In this document: positions 21,924 to 32,448 of the stretch, in pieces | Layout: each line of letters begins with the position of its first letter | Position numbering within the stretch: the first letter of the stretch is position 1 | Assembly: GCF_023898315.1 (NCBI RefSeq) | Contig: NC_064622.1 | Location: forward strand, 164,196,178-164,260,177 | Length of the DNA: 64,000 nucleotides | Source: Schistocerca nitens | Lineage: Eukaryota > Arthropoda > Insecta > Orthoptera > Acrididae | Direction of reading: 5' to 3' | Notes under the pieces: generated by a model | What the model was told of the DNA's origin: nothing | Seen by the model: only the letters and a program-made list of their open reading frames with translations | Database searches by the model: none | Made by a program: the position numbers and the translations under genes

Positions 21924-22470
21924 CAGCTTGGCACTGATTGATAAAGTTGGATGTTCTTCTGAGGGATTCTGTCCAACTGGCGCGTTACACCGTCAGAATT
22001 CAGAGCTGACTGGAGTGTCCTGCTCGTAATGCTCCAAACATTCTTGGGCTGTACGCCTGCAGGTAAACTCTTGTCAGATGTGCTGGCCAAGGTAGAGTTT
22101 GACAAGCACGAAAACAAGCGGTAGTAACTCTCACCGCATGCGGATGGGCATTATCTTGCTGAAATGTAAGCCCAGAATGGCTCGCAATGAAGGGCATCAA
22201 AAAGGGGCGCAGAATGTCGTCGACGTGCCGCAGTGCTCAAAGGGTGCCGTGGGCTTCTGCTATGAAAAGAAACGGCACCTTAAACCATATTCCTCGTTAT
22301 CTGGTCGTATGGCGAGCAACATTGAGGTTGGTATCCCACCGCCATACGGGACGTTTCCATAGGCGTCTTCGGCTTGGAATCTCATTGACTGGAGTAGAAT
22401 TGTCTTCAATGAAGAGTCTCGATTTGAATTGAGCCCCGATTACCAGTGAAGACAAGCTGACTGTACCCAT
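21924..22470. pseudogene. Rearranged Tc1-like transposase remnant
   Basis: On the minus strand, about 22310 to 21924 encodes FKVPFLFIAEAHGTL, ILRPFLMPFIASHSGLTFQQ-DNAHPHA (second catalytic Asp) and, in another frame, KNVWSITSRTLQSALNSDGV. On the plus strand, 22387-22440 encodes DWSRIVFNEESRFELSPDY, which corresponds to the first catalytic-Asp block with Asp replaced by Glu. Blocks that should lie about 90 residues apart on one strand are thus on opposite strands, so an inversion or two independent fragments are present. Confidence 0.7.
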
Positions 22471-22519
22471 CGCGCAAACGCATGTTTATTTCTACGCGGA
22501 GGTTCAAAAAGTGACCAAG

Positions 22520-23495
22520 TGAAACGTACTGCTCGATTAGGGTACTATTTAAAACCTCTGCTCCAAAGGAAAATAACCGGTAGCGAAAGTGGCGCTACCT
22601 TTTATGGCCAACCTAACTGTCTGCCACGGTAGTTCTCGAAAGACCAATCTGGGACGTTTAGGTACCAGGCAATGGCGTCTTTATAAATGCGGAAAACCGT
22701 CATGTTGGCGATAGTTAGTAACATTTTATTGCAACTAGGTATCAACTCGCAAAAATCAGTAAAAATGCTACTATGCCTATGTATCATCATTTGTATTTAA
22801 TACTTCACGAGCGCCCTTGTTATCACATAAAAAACTGATACGAACATTTGCGCAGTCATTAGTTGCTCAAGGTTCTGAATAAATTTTTACCTCAAGTGTT
22901 TTATTTTCTTTAGTGTAACTCTAAAGATTTTTCTCCATCCCTTGATGATATGGCTTCGCACTCTGGTACACCTGACGTCTCAGCGACTCCAGCTGACAAT
23001 AATTATTTGACTGTACGTTTCTTTCGTCGAAGGACACGAATAATATCGTCCATGTGCTGCTACCACTTATCGAGACGTTTCTTGGACGTAATAATTTCCC
23101 ATATCCTCGACTTTCACGAACAAGCAACAAACATTGCCTATCTCCCTCTCGCCTTCCCCTGCCCCTCAACCATCCTCATCTTTTTACGTAGTAATGCCGT
23201 AGTTCTCGCTCAGTTGTTCCCGATCAAGCAAGGTATCACTGTGGTTAACACTTGCAACCTCATTCGGCCATCCTGGATTAAGATTGCCTATGTTTTTCTG
23301 AACGGTCCAGTCGAATGCTCGAACGGTTTCCCCCTTAAAACCATGGTGGATTCTATCTTCATTCTTCAGCAGCTAAGCTCTGAAGCTCCGTCTATTTTAC
23401 ATATCTCACAATTTTCTGTAGTTTTGCCGTATGCTAAATAGTATTAATGACGTCAACAACAACGAACGAAACGAGAGAAACGAGAGCATCGCTTC
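22520..23495. other. Intergenic, nothing recognised
   Basis: A plus-strand frame of 163 codons at 22950-23441 lacks recognisable motifs and has no evident gene context, so it is not called. Confidence 0.3.
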
Positions 23496-23499
23496 CTGT

Positions 23500-23685
23500 G
23501 GACGTTAAGATCATCCATCGAAGAAGCATTAGTCCAGGTTGGACAAGGATGGGAAAGGAAATAAGCCTTGACTCATTCCAAGGAACCAGCATGGCATTCG
23601 CCTGAAGTGATTTAAAGAAAATAGCATAGAACTGTGAGAGATTGGCCCCAAGGAGATGTCCAGGTTCCACCTCGCTCGGTTCGAT
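23500..23685 (-). mobile_element. SINE family S3, degenerate
   Basis: Minus-strand copy with GGATGGGAAAGGAAAT, GGCATTCGCCTGAAGTGATT and, at its head end, CCACCTCGCTCGG in the S3 order. No target duplication found. Confidence 0.65.
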
Positions 23686-23879
23686 CTCTACCACATGCGA
23701 CTCAAATATTCTTTCCTTTAAGTTTTATTTTTCTCACCAGCGACTGTTTTTACGAACATTTATTTATTTAGCCACCAATATGTAATACTTTTTTTCTGTT
23801 ATCATTGACTGGTCTCATTCCTTACATCTCGCCAATAGAATGTAACGATTGTAGTAGCGTAAAGGACACAGTGTAGAAA

Positions 23880-24650
23880 TGTAGTATCAGAAATTCCTCA
23901 AGGATTAGTATTCTACCCACTACTGTTTTCATTATGTGTTAATGATGTGTTAGTTACTTTCTTCCACTGTAAATATCACCTATACGCTGACGAAATTCAG
24001 TTATATCTATGTGCAAGTCCAACGAACCTGCGCACGGCCATCCAGTATGTAAATGCCAGTTTACTTATCATACCAATGTGGGCGCAGAGGCTTGAAACTT
24101 AACCTGTCTAAAACGCAAGCAGTCTTAGTGGCTCAGAAGACACTTTTCACCCATTGTTCAGAGAATCTCCTCTACCATTAGAAATAAACGGCACAGGCAT
24201 AACCTTTTCCTTCTTCTGCAAAGAACTTAGGGATGATTCTGGACCATCACTTAGAGTGGACTGAACACACAACTATAGCCTGTAAGAATGTGTCAGCGTC
24301 ATTCATTCATTACAGAAATATAAAAAAGTATTTCCCTTACAACTTAAAAAGAAGCTTGTAGAGACACTAATACTCTTCATTCTTGAGTATAGTGGTACCA
24401 TTCTCCAAGGACTTCCGTACTAAAGCTCACGTAAGCTGGAACTGGCGATGAATGCTTGTGTACATTATTTTTGTGATGTATGCTTTTTCGCCCATATCAC
24501 GCCAGCCTACGAAGAAGCATCGTGGCTGCATGCGGATAAGTGTAGAGACTACTATACTATGTTTGCTCTATCATCTTCCTCAATCATGTCACTCCCTCTT
24601 ATGTGTCTTAAACTCTTACTGTACTAGCTGAACAGCACAACAGAAATACT
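23880..24650 (+). pseudogene. Jockey/CR1-like LINE reverse transcriptase, decayed
   Basis: The plus strand, read across frameshifts, gives SGIPQGLVFYPLLFSLCVND (RT motif B region), then HLYADEIQLYL (motif C, YADD altered to YADE), WAQRL, LPLEINGTGI, a decayed lysine-rich thumb segment (KYKKVFPLQLKKKLVETL) and ILEYSGTILQGL. Motif order is that of Jockey/CR1-type LINEs. Endonuclease and N-terminal RT motifs are missing. Stops and shifts are frequent. Confidence 0.72.
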
Positions 24651-25043
24651 CGTTGTTAACAAAGTAAAATTTAGTCTGTACCATTGTATGGCACTCCATG
24701 CTTTCTAAATCTTTTCTGTGTCATGAACCCGATTTTGGAGCAATCTTCCTCAAAGTATCAGATAAATTAAATTCCTTTCATACTGCGAAAGACAGCTGAG
24801 GATCCACCTATCTCAATAGTCATCTCTCTCACATTCATTACAGCTCACTCTAGTCAGTCCTCTCTCCCACAACTTTTCACTTTTCATTGTTGGCAGAGTT
24901 CATTATTTATATCCTGTATTTTCCTAACAACTATTTTCTTGTCATTGTAATCTTCTCCTCTTCCTTCACCTGTTCCGCTTCTGATAATACTAAACATGGC
25001 TACAAATGAGCTAAGCTAACCTATATCATTATAAATGCCCTTC

Positions 25044-25065
25044 ATTATTATTATTATTATTATTC
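25044..25065. repeat. (ATT)n microsatellite
   Basis: Seven ATT units. Similar ATT-rich runs occur at about 25493-25549 and 25790-25802, bracketing the two SINEs between them. Confidence 0.9.
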
Positions 25066-25075
25066 AAATGAAATG

Positions 25076-25185
25076 ACACAGTTTTCAGATACTTTATTTT
25101 CACTCGCCAATTCACTCTATGTACTTAAAATCATATCTGTATGAGAACAGTAAAGTTTCTGAAAACTGTGTAATTTCATTTGTAT
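25076..25185. repeat. Small inverted-repeat element
   Basis: CAAATGAAAT...ACAGTTTTCAG at the left is mirrored by CTGAAAACTGTG...ATTTCATTTG at the right, with a spacer of about 50 nt. It is a MITE-like hairpin next to the ATT microsatellite. Confidence 0.65.
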
Positions 25186-25376
25186 AGGTACGTGCACATG
25201 GATTTCAGCCTGATCCCCCACTTACGTTCGATGCTGAGGCGTTATTACAGAACATGGAGAGCTTCGGCAATTCTGTTCGTGAGTAAGGGGGGATTTAAAG
25301 TAGATTAGGGCAGCAGTCAGAACTTGGGTCGAAGAGGGAGGTGTGCCAGGGTAATCCGTGCAGTTGTGCCCATTGC

Positions 25377-25490
25377 TGTGCCAAGGTAACTTAGTGGCTA
25401 GCGCATCTGCCTACTAAGCAGGACACCCAGGTTCATTTCCCGGCCTTGCTACAAATTTTCATACGCCGCTTCAGTCTATATAAATAAAAT
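25377..25490 (+). mobile_element. tRNA-headed SINE, short type
   Basis: The head GCCAAGGTAACTTAGTGGC and box B-like CAGGTTCATTTCCCGGCC resemble a tRNA. The short body ends in an ATT-rich tail. Family not recognised by name. Confidence 0.55.
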
Positions 25491-25551
25491 TTGTTATTAT
25501 TATTCTTATTATTATTTTCAATTATTATTATAGTGTAATTATTATTATTAT

Positions 25552-25792
25552 GACCACCTGCTTAGCTGCGTGGTAACGTGCTCGCCTCCCATGCAAGCGG
25601 GCCCGGGTTCGATTCCCGGCAGGTTTGGAGAGTTTCTCCGCTCTGGTACTAGGTGTTGTGTTGTCCTCATGACCGGCACGCGGGTCGCCCAATGTGGCGT
25701 CGACTGAAAAAAGACTTGCACTTGGCGGCCGAACATCCCCGGTTGGGGCGTCCTGGCCAACGACGCCATACGCTTATTTCATTTCATACTAT
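25552..25792 (+). mobile_element. SINE family S4 (tRNA-Gly-like head)
   Basis: The head carries GCGTGGTAACGTGCTCGCC and GGGTTCGATTCCCGGC (box B). The body has CTGGTACTAGGTGTTGTG, GCACTTGGCGGCCGAACATC and CAACGACGCCATACGC. The copy ends in ATT-rich sequence. The body is unlike the S1/S2 tail apart from a short GGTGTTGTG-type stretch after the head. Confidence 0.75.
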
Positions 25793-25913
25793 TATTATTA
25801 TTGGGAAGGTTTTGCAATATCTTTGGCACATGTTGCTTCTAGTCAGATGTAAGAGAGAGTCTTGAGGCCCTTATCTGGTCGGGCTAAATAAGCTTTAAAT
25901 AAATAAATAATTA

Positions 25914-27315
25914 CACTGCTGGCCACCGTAAATGCAACACCAAGAAAGACAAGAGGTAGCACAACAACATTTATTTTGTAGATAACATGTTGACCAAGTA
26001 TCAAATGATTACGTTTACAGACGTCTGTGACATGTGGTTCCTGCCAGAATCAGTAGCCAGAGTAGCCGCCATTGTTGGAGATCACCGCTGCCACACGTCT
26101 CGGCATTGAGTCAAAGAGACGTTGGATGTGTTCCTGGGGTACAGCAGCCCAAGCAGCTTCCACACGTTGCCAAAGATCATCTGGTGTGGCAGCTGGGGAT
26201 GTAATCTGGGTCACTCGTTGAGCAACCATGGACCACATGTTTTCTATCGGCGAAAGATCCGGAGAGCGAGTCGGCCAGGGAAGCAATTCAATCTGGTTAT
26301 TGACGAAGAACATTTGGACAAAGTGTGCCACGTGTGGTCGCGCATTATCCTGTTGAAATATGGCTGTGGCCGAGCCCTGAAGGTAAGGAAGGACAACTGG
26401 CTCCAGCACCTCGGACATGTAGCGCCGGCTATTTAAAGTACCGGCAATGCGTACTAGAGGCGTGCGAGAGTAATATCCAATACCGCCCCATACCATAATA
26501 CCCGGTGCAAGACCAGTTTGGCGGTGCATAGTGCAGCTGTCCAGCATCCTCTCTCCACGGTGTATCCACACTCGAATCCGACCATCGTGGTGCTGCAGAC
26601 AGAAGCGTGCCTCGTCAGTAAAGACGTCATTCCATTCTGCCGTCCACATCCGTCTGTCATCACACCATTGGCGACGGAGACGTCTGTGGTTCTGCGTCAA
26701 TGGTAGACGAAGCAATGGACGTCTTGCGGACAGACCACTCTACTGTAAACGGCGTCGAATGGTACGCGCAGACACTGGATGATGCGTTACAGACGCAATG
26801 TGCTGTGCTATGGTTCGGGATGTCACTGAGCGATCCGTCACTGCCATGCGCACAATTTGCCTATCAGCACGTGCAGTGGTGCACCGAGGTGAGTGCGATC
26901 GACCACGTCGGTCCGTCGTACCCTCCTGCATCCAACGGTCACATATCCGCATTACAGTTGTTTGGTTTCGTCCAACACGACTAGCGATTTCTCTGTATGA
27001 TAATCCACAATCTCGGTAAGCCACAATCCTTCCTCTGTCGAACTCGGATACTTGATCAAACGATGTTCGCTGTTGTCTACGAGGCATAACTGATCGTCTT
27101 GTGAAACAACCACAAGGTAAACACACGTGCCGAACGTACACTCGTAATCGCCAAGCCTTTAATGGCGCTATGAGGTGGCGCCACAGGCGCGCGTGATGTG
27201 CGTCTGCGCTGAAATTCTAATCAGTTGCATATCTCATCGCTGCAAACCCATGGTGTAAATTTCACTTGATTCGGATGCTTCCTTCAGGGTGTTGCATTTA
27301 CGGTGGCCAGCAGTG
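25914..27315 (-). mobile_element. Tc1-like transposon, near intact
   Basis: About 1.40 kb bounded by perfect 28-bp terminal inverted repeats (25914-25941 and 27288-27315, beginning CACTGCTGGCCACCGTAAAT), each followed outward by the TA target duplication (25912-25913 and 27316-27317). It encodes one transposase frame on the minus strand with a single in-frame stop. Perfect terminal repeats mean it is young or recently mobilised in trans. It has probably been immobile by its own means since the stop arose. Confidence 0.95.
26050..27087 (-). pseudogene. Tc1-like DD34E transposase with one nonsense codon
   Basis: I start at the ATG at 27085-27087 (MPRRQQRTSFDQ); further upstream only a GTG is available in frame. 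The reading runs 345 codons, the usual Tc1 length. Residues 10-115 contain helix-turn-helix segments (FDRGRIVAYRDCGLSYREIA; SARTIRRRLQ). A TAG at 26740-26742 (codon 116) interrupts; the same frame then resumes as SGLSARRPLLRLPL. TAG is one C-to-T change from CAG. The catalytic triad is intact: Asp in FTDEARF (about residue 158), Asp in FQQDNARPHVA, and Glu in SPDLSPIENMW exactly 34 residues later. The product would cut and paste the element at TA sites in the nucleus. Confidence 0.93.
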
Positions 27316-27317
27316 TA

Positions 27318-27890
27318 TTAATGCCACTTTGTCACTTGACGTAAAGTTTTACTTTTGTTAAGGCAAACATTAATTTTATGACATTTTTCCTCGTTTGCAT
27401 CTGTGCAACATCATGTTTAAACGAAGGAAGCTTTCCTTCGTACTCTTTGGCACTGCCGTGTTGCCCTGAGTTATAGACCGCACTGGCACGGTACTTCATT
27501 TTCTGCCACGAGTGAGAGAGCAGGCGTCGTATGCCCTACATAGCATTAAACGGACACTTGATGCGTATCTGATTAGCTGAGCTGATACTGTGTTAGAAAC
27601 TGGTAATTGCTGTTTGAGTACCTTGAAAATTAATTTCCTTGCCTTAATCAGAATTCTGATAGCAATTTTTTCTCAATGTTGCAGGTGAGTTGCACGATGC
27701 GGACACCTTTATCTGCCAGTCTATTAACTTTTCCTTTGTCGACACAGAGGTAAGTGATAGTATTCAGTTGCAGCGCGATAGCATGAGAGGCCATCTGTGT
27801 ACTGTTCGTAATAAAAAGGCACACTATGTGTTGACTGCAGAATTTTAAGAAACTTGATAGAAAAATGTTCCTAGTGTTTCGAATGTTTGA
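27318..27890. other. Intergenic, nothing recognised
   Basis: No gene or repeat could be assigned. Confidence 0.3.
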
Positions 27891-27910
27891 GGAAGCACAC
27901 TACGTAATCT

Positions 27911-28205
27911 CCAGAATGAGATTTTCACTCTGCAGCGGAGTGTGCGCTGATATGAAACTTCCTGGCAGATTAAAACTGTGTGCCCGACCGAGACTCGAAC
28001 TCGGGACCTTTGCCTTTCGCGGGCAAGTGCTCTACCAACTAAAGTTTGGAAGGTAGGAGACGAGGTACTGGCAGAAGTAAAGCTGTGAGTGCCGGGCGTG
28101 AGTCGTGCTTCGGTAGCCCAGTTGGTAGAGCACTTGCCCGCGAAAGGCAAAGGTCCCGAGTTCGAGTCTCGGTCGGGCACACAGTTTTAATCTGCCAGGA
28201 AGTTT
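27911..28205. mobile_element. Palindromic tRNA-derived SINE (family S5)
   Basis: Two 88-bp inverted arms (27953-28040 and 28120-28207) each contain a tRNA-like unit: AGTTGGTAGAGCACTTGCCC (box A side), GAGTTCGAGTCTCGGTCGGG (box B), then ACACAGTTTTAATCTGCC. A spacer of about 79 bp separates them. The unit is flanked by a 13-bp direct duplication, CACTACGTAATCT, at 27898-27910 and 28206-28218, which slightly overlaps the right arm. The whole inverted structure therefore inserted as one piece. It would fold into a long hairpin RNA. Confidence 0.88.
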
Positions 28206-28464
28206 CACTACGTAATCTATTGAAACATTCTCTCGTAATTTCTAAAATTATTGGGGGCTGTGAAAACCAAACGAATATTCTTGTTAATTTCTAGAATCTA
28301 TGGAAATGGGGACATACTTTCAGACTTTCGGAATACAGATACCAGGAGCAGGTAAGGGCGAAAACTCTCACACAATGATTTCATGCATCCAAGTTGCTGA
28401 TAAGAACAATATACATTGGACAAGTTAATATCAGGGATTGTAGAATTCAGTCATTTTCGTGCTG

Positions 28465-28541
28465 TGGCTGGTTTGCATTGTTGGAATATTCGCCATTGTA
28501 GCGTTGGGCAGTTGGCTGTTAACAGCGCGTAGCGTTGCGCA
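28465..28541 (+). repeat. Fragment of the LTR-like repeat
   Basis: Matches an internal part of the 7001-8073 element (about 7268-7370): GCTGTGGCTGGTTTGCATTG and GCGTAGCGTTGCGCAG. It is cut off by a T9 run. No ends preserved. Confidence 0.75.
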
Positions 28542-28998
28542 GTTTTTTTTTTAAATACTTCATTTGTATTATGTGCCCGACATTAAGTATGAAGCCAATG
28601 TGCTGTTCTAAGGCGTGCGCAGGGCTGCCACAAGACGTGCACGTTTTGAATTTACGCTGGTGCAAGCGGCGTTAGTCTACACCGAGACATCTGCTTTACT
28701 GGAGAGCGACACTTTGCCGGTGTACAATTACTCTGTGCTCCTTTACACTGAGTGTTAAGGATACCTCTTGCATACCATCACATCCCCTCCTTTCCCTGCC
28801 CCTCCCCCCCTTCTTCCTTTTCCCTTTCCAGTCATGAAAGGTTCTCGGAAATAACAGCTGTTGCCAAGCCCCCATATGAACTCGATTCTTATTTTACATT
28901 CAAGCATCTTCGGGAGATATTCAGAGTGACCCTAATCTCTGTCATAATTTGAAAGTGCTCTAATTTACGATTAATATAGGTAGACAGGTAAAAATGCA

Positions 28999-29890
28999 CA
29001 CACGTGCCTGAAATGACATGGGCTTTTACAGAAACCAAAAACGAGTGCAAAAACCAGCCAACAGATGGTGCTTGACCGACGAAGCCCATTTCACACTCCA
29101 CAACTGCAGAATTTGCGCTACCGAAAATCCTAGAACTGTCGTGGAAACCCCATTGCATGAGAGAGAGAATCACGGTGTGGTGGAGATTTACCACATTAGT
29201 CGTGATTGGACCCTTTTTGTTCCAGGAAATGTGGGGTGCGGCGTGACAGTTGCGAGGAACGGCGGTATGTTATATAATCACATCATCGCTAGCCTGGCGG
29301 ATATGCACCTGCTGGATAAGAACCAGCTTTCTTTCTCGGTCCTTTGTCCCGCTCCGACGCGGGGTCGGCTTTGTTATGACGGATTTGGTAGTGGTCATTG
29401 CAGAGGGTGGCCGGATGCCCAAATGCCGCCACCCCGAACCCCCCGGGATGGAAGTAGTGTACCCCAGCTGTCTGCGTCTAGTGTAAGTCATGAAAGAGTG
29501 CTAACGTTTTCAGATGTCTGTGAGACGTGTAACTGAGGCGGAACATGGGGACCAGCCCGGTATTCACCTTGCGGGATGTGGAAAACCGCTTAAAAACCAC
29601 ATCCAGGCTGGCCGGCATACCGGCCCTCGTCGTTAATCCTCCGGGCGGATTCGATCCACGGCCGGCGCGCCTACCCGAGTCCAGGAAGCAGCGCATTAGC
29701 GCTCTCGGCTACCCTGGCAGGTCGATAGGAACCCGCTGGAAGATACGAATTTCATGCAGGATGGCACTCCACCCCATATTGCTACACGGATGAAAGCTCC
29801 CTTCGACACATCGTTTGGTGAAAACCACGTGCTGGGCCGACGCTGCATCATGCTTGGCTTCCCAGGTCCTGAGTAATTTTGTTTGGAGCC
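28999..29890 (+). pseudogene. Mariner-superfamily transposase remnant, split by insertion
   Basis: The 5' part (about 29000-29328) encodes RWCLTDEAHFTLHNCRICAT (first catalytic Asp block) and LHERENHGVVEIY, then a decayed stretch ending LADMHLLDKN. The 3' part (29738-29880) continues with NFMQDGTPPHIATRMK, the second catalytic-Asp block. The two parts are separated by an insertion at 29329-29723 bearing its own duplication. Conserved-block order matches MQDGAPPH-type mariner-superfamily elements. Several positions are degraded. Confidence 0.72.
29329..29723 (-). mobile_element. tRNA-headed SINE-like insertion in a transposase
   Basis: The flanks GATAAGAACCAGCT (29315-29328) and GATAGGAACCCGCT (29724-29737) form a 14-bp duplication with two mismatches. 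On the minus strand the right end reads GTAGCCGAGAGCGCTAATGC and then GGATCGAATCCGCCC, like tRNA boxes A and B. The body includes CCGACGCGGGGTCGGCTTTG. Family name unknown to me. Confidence 0.68.
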
Positions 29891-29894
29891 AAAG

Positions 29895-30540
29895 ACTTAG
29901 TGTAACTGCATACTATATCAGTTGGTTTTGAAAAAGGACAATTGTTAGTGGCTGATTCAGGTCTAGAACGAGACGAATTATTTTAGCAAAATGCGAGTTG
30001 AAAGTATTTAGCTAACATTAGATATGTGACACATTAAATAATAAACTGCAGTGCAAATTGCAACAGTTATTATGAAAAGAAAAATAAGTTAAGCAATAAA
30101 TAAATAAAATATATTTCGAGTGCGTTATGACAAGTGTAATATTTTACCAGTTTGTAATATTAGACCTGTTAAGGCACGCCTTGTTCAGTCAGTCCCCTGG
30201 AACATGTCATCAAAATTCACTGTGTATTCTCCAACCTATTTTCCTTCTCTGAACAATTGTATATAGTCCTATTGTGTATTATTTAATGTGTCACATTATT
30301 GCCTTACCGTAATATTCCCTCTCGTTTTAGTCCTACATCAAACATGAACAATTTTCATGTTTGAAAACCAACTAAGATTATACATGCACCTATTTAAAAC
30401 CTTCAATTCCACAAAAATTACTAGGTCACACACACATGCATATATCTTCGTGCAACTGCCGAAAACCGTTGTGTAAAATAATAAATACTGTGTAACATTA
30501 AACAGTGTCGCGTATTTTTTAAATGATGATAGCCTCATCC
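29895..30540. other. AT-rich intergenic, nothing recognised
   Basis: Strongly AT-rich. No gene or known repeat. Confidence 0.3.
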
Positions 30541-30589
30541 GCTACGGAAGCAAGCTAACAGCCAGCTGACAACGGTTTAGAGACGCAGT

Positions 30590-30905
30590 GGTAAAAAGAT
30601 GCCGAAGAGCTTCCGCCGGAGCCGGTTGTCCCACGGAGAGGTGGCACTTGTGGCGCACAGTGATTCGATTAGGCCGTCGTGCCCGAGCCAGCCGCTGCAC
30701 TCGGGGAGAGCTCGCGATGCGCCTTCTCGTTTCCTCGCCCCGCGGCGCTTTTTCCGTTACCGGCTCTCCCACTCCAGCGCTGGAGAAGAGGGGACTCCAG
30801 CGGTAGCAGCTGCAGCCGGAAGCACGTCGTAAACAGCGTCCCGTGCCCGCCACGGCCCGTCGCCTCGCCTCCTCTCGCCTCACAGCCCACGCAGCCCATC
30901 TGAAA
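30590..30905. other. CpG-rich island-like segment
   Basis: An abrupt change from AT-rich flanks to CpG-rich sequence. Frames are open on both strands at once, so openness is compositional. It could be a promoter-proximal CpG-rich region, but no TATA box, splice site or recognisable peptide supports a specific gene. Confidence 0.35.
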
Positions 30906-31019
30906 GCTGCTTGCTGCGACCCCAAACAAGTCACGCACCACACCGGGCAAGCTGTTTTGCTATTAATACTACGTTTTGAAACTGCTGACCGGAATTGGTC
31001 CTTCTAAATGCTAAATTTT

Positions 31020-31225
31020 TCAGATATAAATGCTATCTACATCTTCCACAGAAACCAGTCTGCAGTCATAAGGGTCGATGGACACAAAAGACGGGAGGTA
31101 GTGGGTATAATAGGGATGTAGTCTACCCCCATGCTATTCAGCGTATACATAGAGCAAGCAGTGTAGTACTCCGCGAGGGAATTTAGAAAGGTAGTTAAGT
31201 TTCAGGAAGACGGAATAAAAACTTC
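31020..31225 (+). pseudogene. LINE-A reverse transcriptase fragment
   Basis: The plus strand reads YRNQSAVIRVDGHKRREV, then PMLFSVYIEQA and FRKVVKFQEDGIK. This parallels YKNQEGIIRVDDQER...LLFNLYIKQATRKV...NGIKIQGE in the longer copy at 33636-35340. Frameshifts and stops are present. Truncated at both ends. Confidence 0.65.
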
Positions 31226-31233
31226 GAATGGTC

Positions 31234-31304
31234 AAAAATTCTTCTGGGTTTGGGACGTCGGAATTTTATAGTTGACAATGCGATCCCAAACCCAGAAGAA
31301 TTTT
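31234..31304. repeat. Short inverted repeat (22-nt arms)
   Basis: AAAATTCTTCTGGGTTTGGG (31235-31254) and its complement at 31285-31304 surround a 30-nt spacer. Probably the end of an unrecognised repeat. Confidence 0.75.
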
Positions 31305-31309
31305 ATTGA

Positions 31310-31685
31310 CTGCGACAACGGCCGCGGAAGCATACGTTTAAGAAAAACTTCGAAATTTGCTGAAACCATTGTTTTTGTGTCAGAGATCGAACGGTGTGAG
31401 CAGTTTCTTGAAAAGAGGTTGCAAGATGAACGTCAACCAGAATTAAACAGAAGTAGTGCAGGGCAGTGTTAAGTACGGTGACACAGAGGGAATTAGAGAG
31501 GCCACTAACGAAGAAAGGAAGTCCAGACGATTAAAAATTAAAATGTATCTAGCAAGTGCAGGGATTGCCAGCAGTGCAGCCACAAGCCGCAAGCGATTTT
31601 TTTCCTTATTTGGACAGGTTTCACTCGATCAGCGCATCTTCAGAAATTACGTAGCCGAGCGTCCGACATTTGTACAGTGCGGCCA
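31310..31685. other. Intergenic, nothing recognised
   Basis: Two overlapping plus-strand frames of 66 and 83 codons lack known motifs. Confidence 0.3.
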
Positions 31686-31699
31686 TCGGCTGAACAATT

Positions 31700-31884
31700 G
31701 GCTCTGAGCACTATGGGACTTAACATCTGTGGTCATCAGTCCCCTAGAACTTAGAACTACTTAAACCTAACTAACCTAAGGACATCACACACATCCTTGC
31801 CCGAGACAGGATTCGAACCTGCGACCGTAGCGGTCACGCGGTTCCAGACTGAAGCGCCTAGAACCGCACGCCCACACCGGCCGG
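31700..31884 (-). mobile_element. SINE family S1
   Basis: Complete head with the tail slightly shortened (starts GGCTCTGAGCAC). The duplication CGGCTGAACAATT (31687-31699) / CGGCTGAGCAATT (31885-31897) is 13 bp with one mismatch. Confidence 0.9.
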
Positions 31885-32249
31885 CGGCTGAGCAATTCAC
31901 ACTTATCAATGCAATCTTCACAAATTCAAATTCCAAGAAGCTGCATCCTCTGCATTTACATCTCTGTCAAGACCGCACAGCTACGTAACCAACATCCGAA
32001 TCCTTCGCTTACTTCTCACTGAATGCCCCCGGCAATGCTACTGATGACCAAAGATCACATTGCTTGTACTCAGCACCTCTGTGGTGTAACGCATTGACTA
32101 TTGGAAAGTTCTGTTTGAAAAATAGCCATTGTACAAATATGAAGTGTGACACATCGAATAAAAACAGAGTTATCATTACTTTCATTGAATACCAAAATAA
32201 GTTAGTAACTTTACAACAAGCCGTGTAAGTCTACGACACTTTCACATTG

Positions 32250-32420
32250 GATATCAATATCAGTGAATTTCGTCATTGGTACCCTTTTCACCCTGAAGTT
32301 TAGTCCCACTTCTGAAGCATTTCTTTCATTTGTTTCTTCCATTACAGGTTAAACAGTAGAGTAGAAATGAAGCACCACTCCCTTACACAGTTACTATTCC
32401 AACTGCTTTTATCTTGGTTT
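32250..32420 (-). pseudogene. LINE-A reverse transcriptase fragment
   Basis: Nucleotide match by eye to 34225-34365 of the longer LINE-A copy (the ATTGGTACC...TTTCACCCTGAAGTTTAGTCC and AACAGTAGAG blocks). It covers the region just around RT motif C. Too decayed to translate. Confidence 0.55.
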
Positions 32421-32448
32421 TCATTTTTTTCAAATCTTACGAGTCTTG

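Noticed and set aside
30542-30943. Minus-strand 133-codon frame in the CpG-rich segment
   Set aside because: Five frames on both strands are open at once, so openness reflects composition; no recognisable protein.
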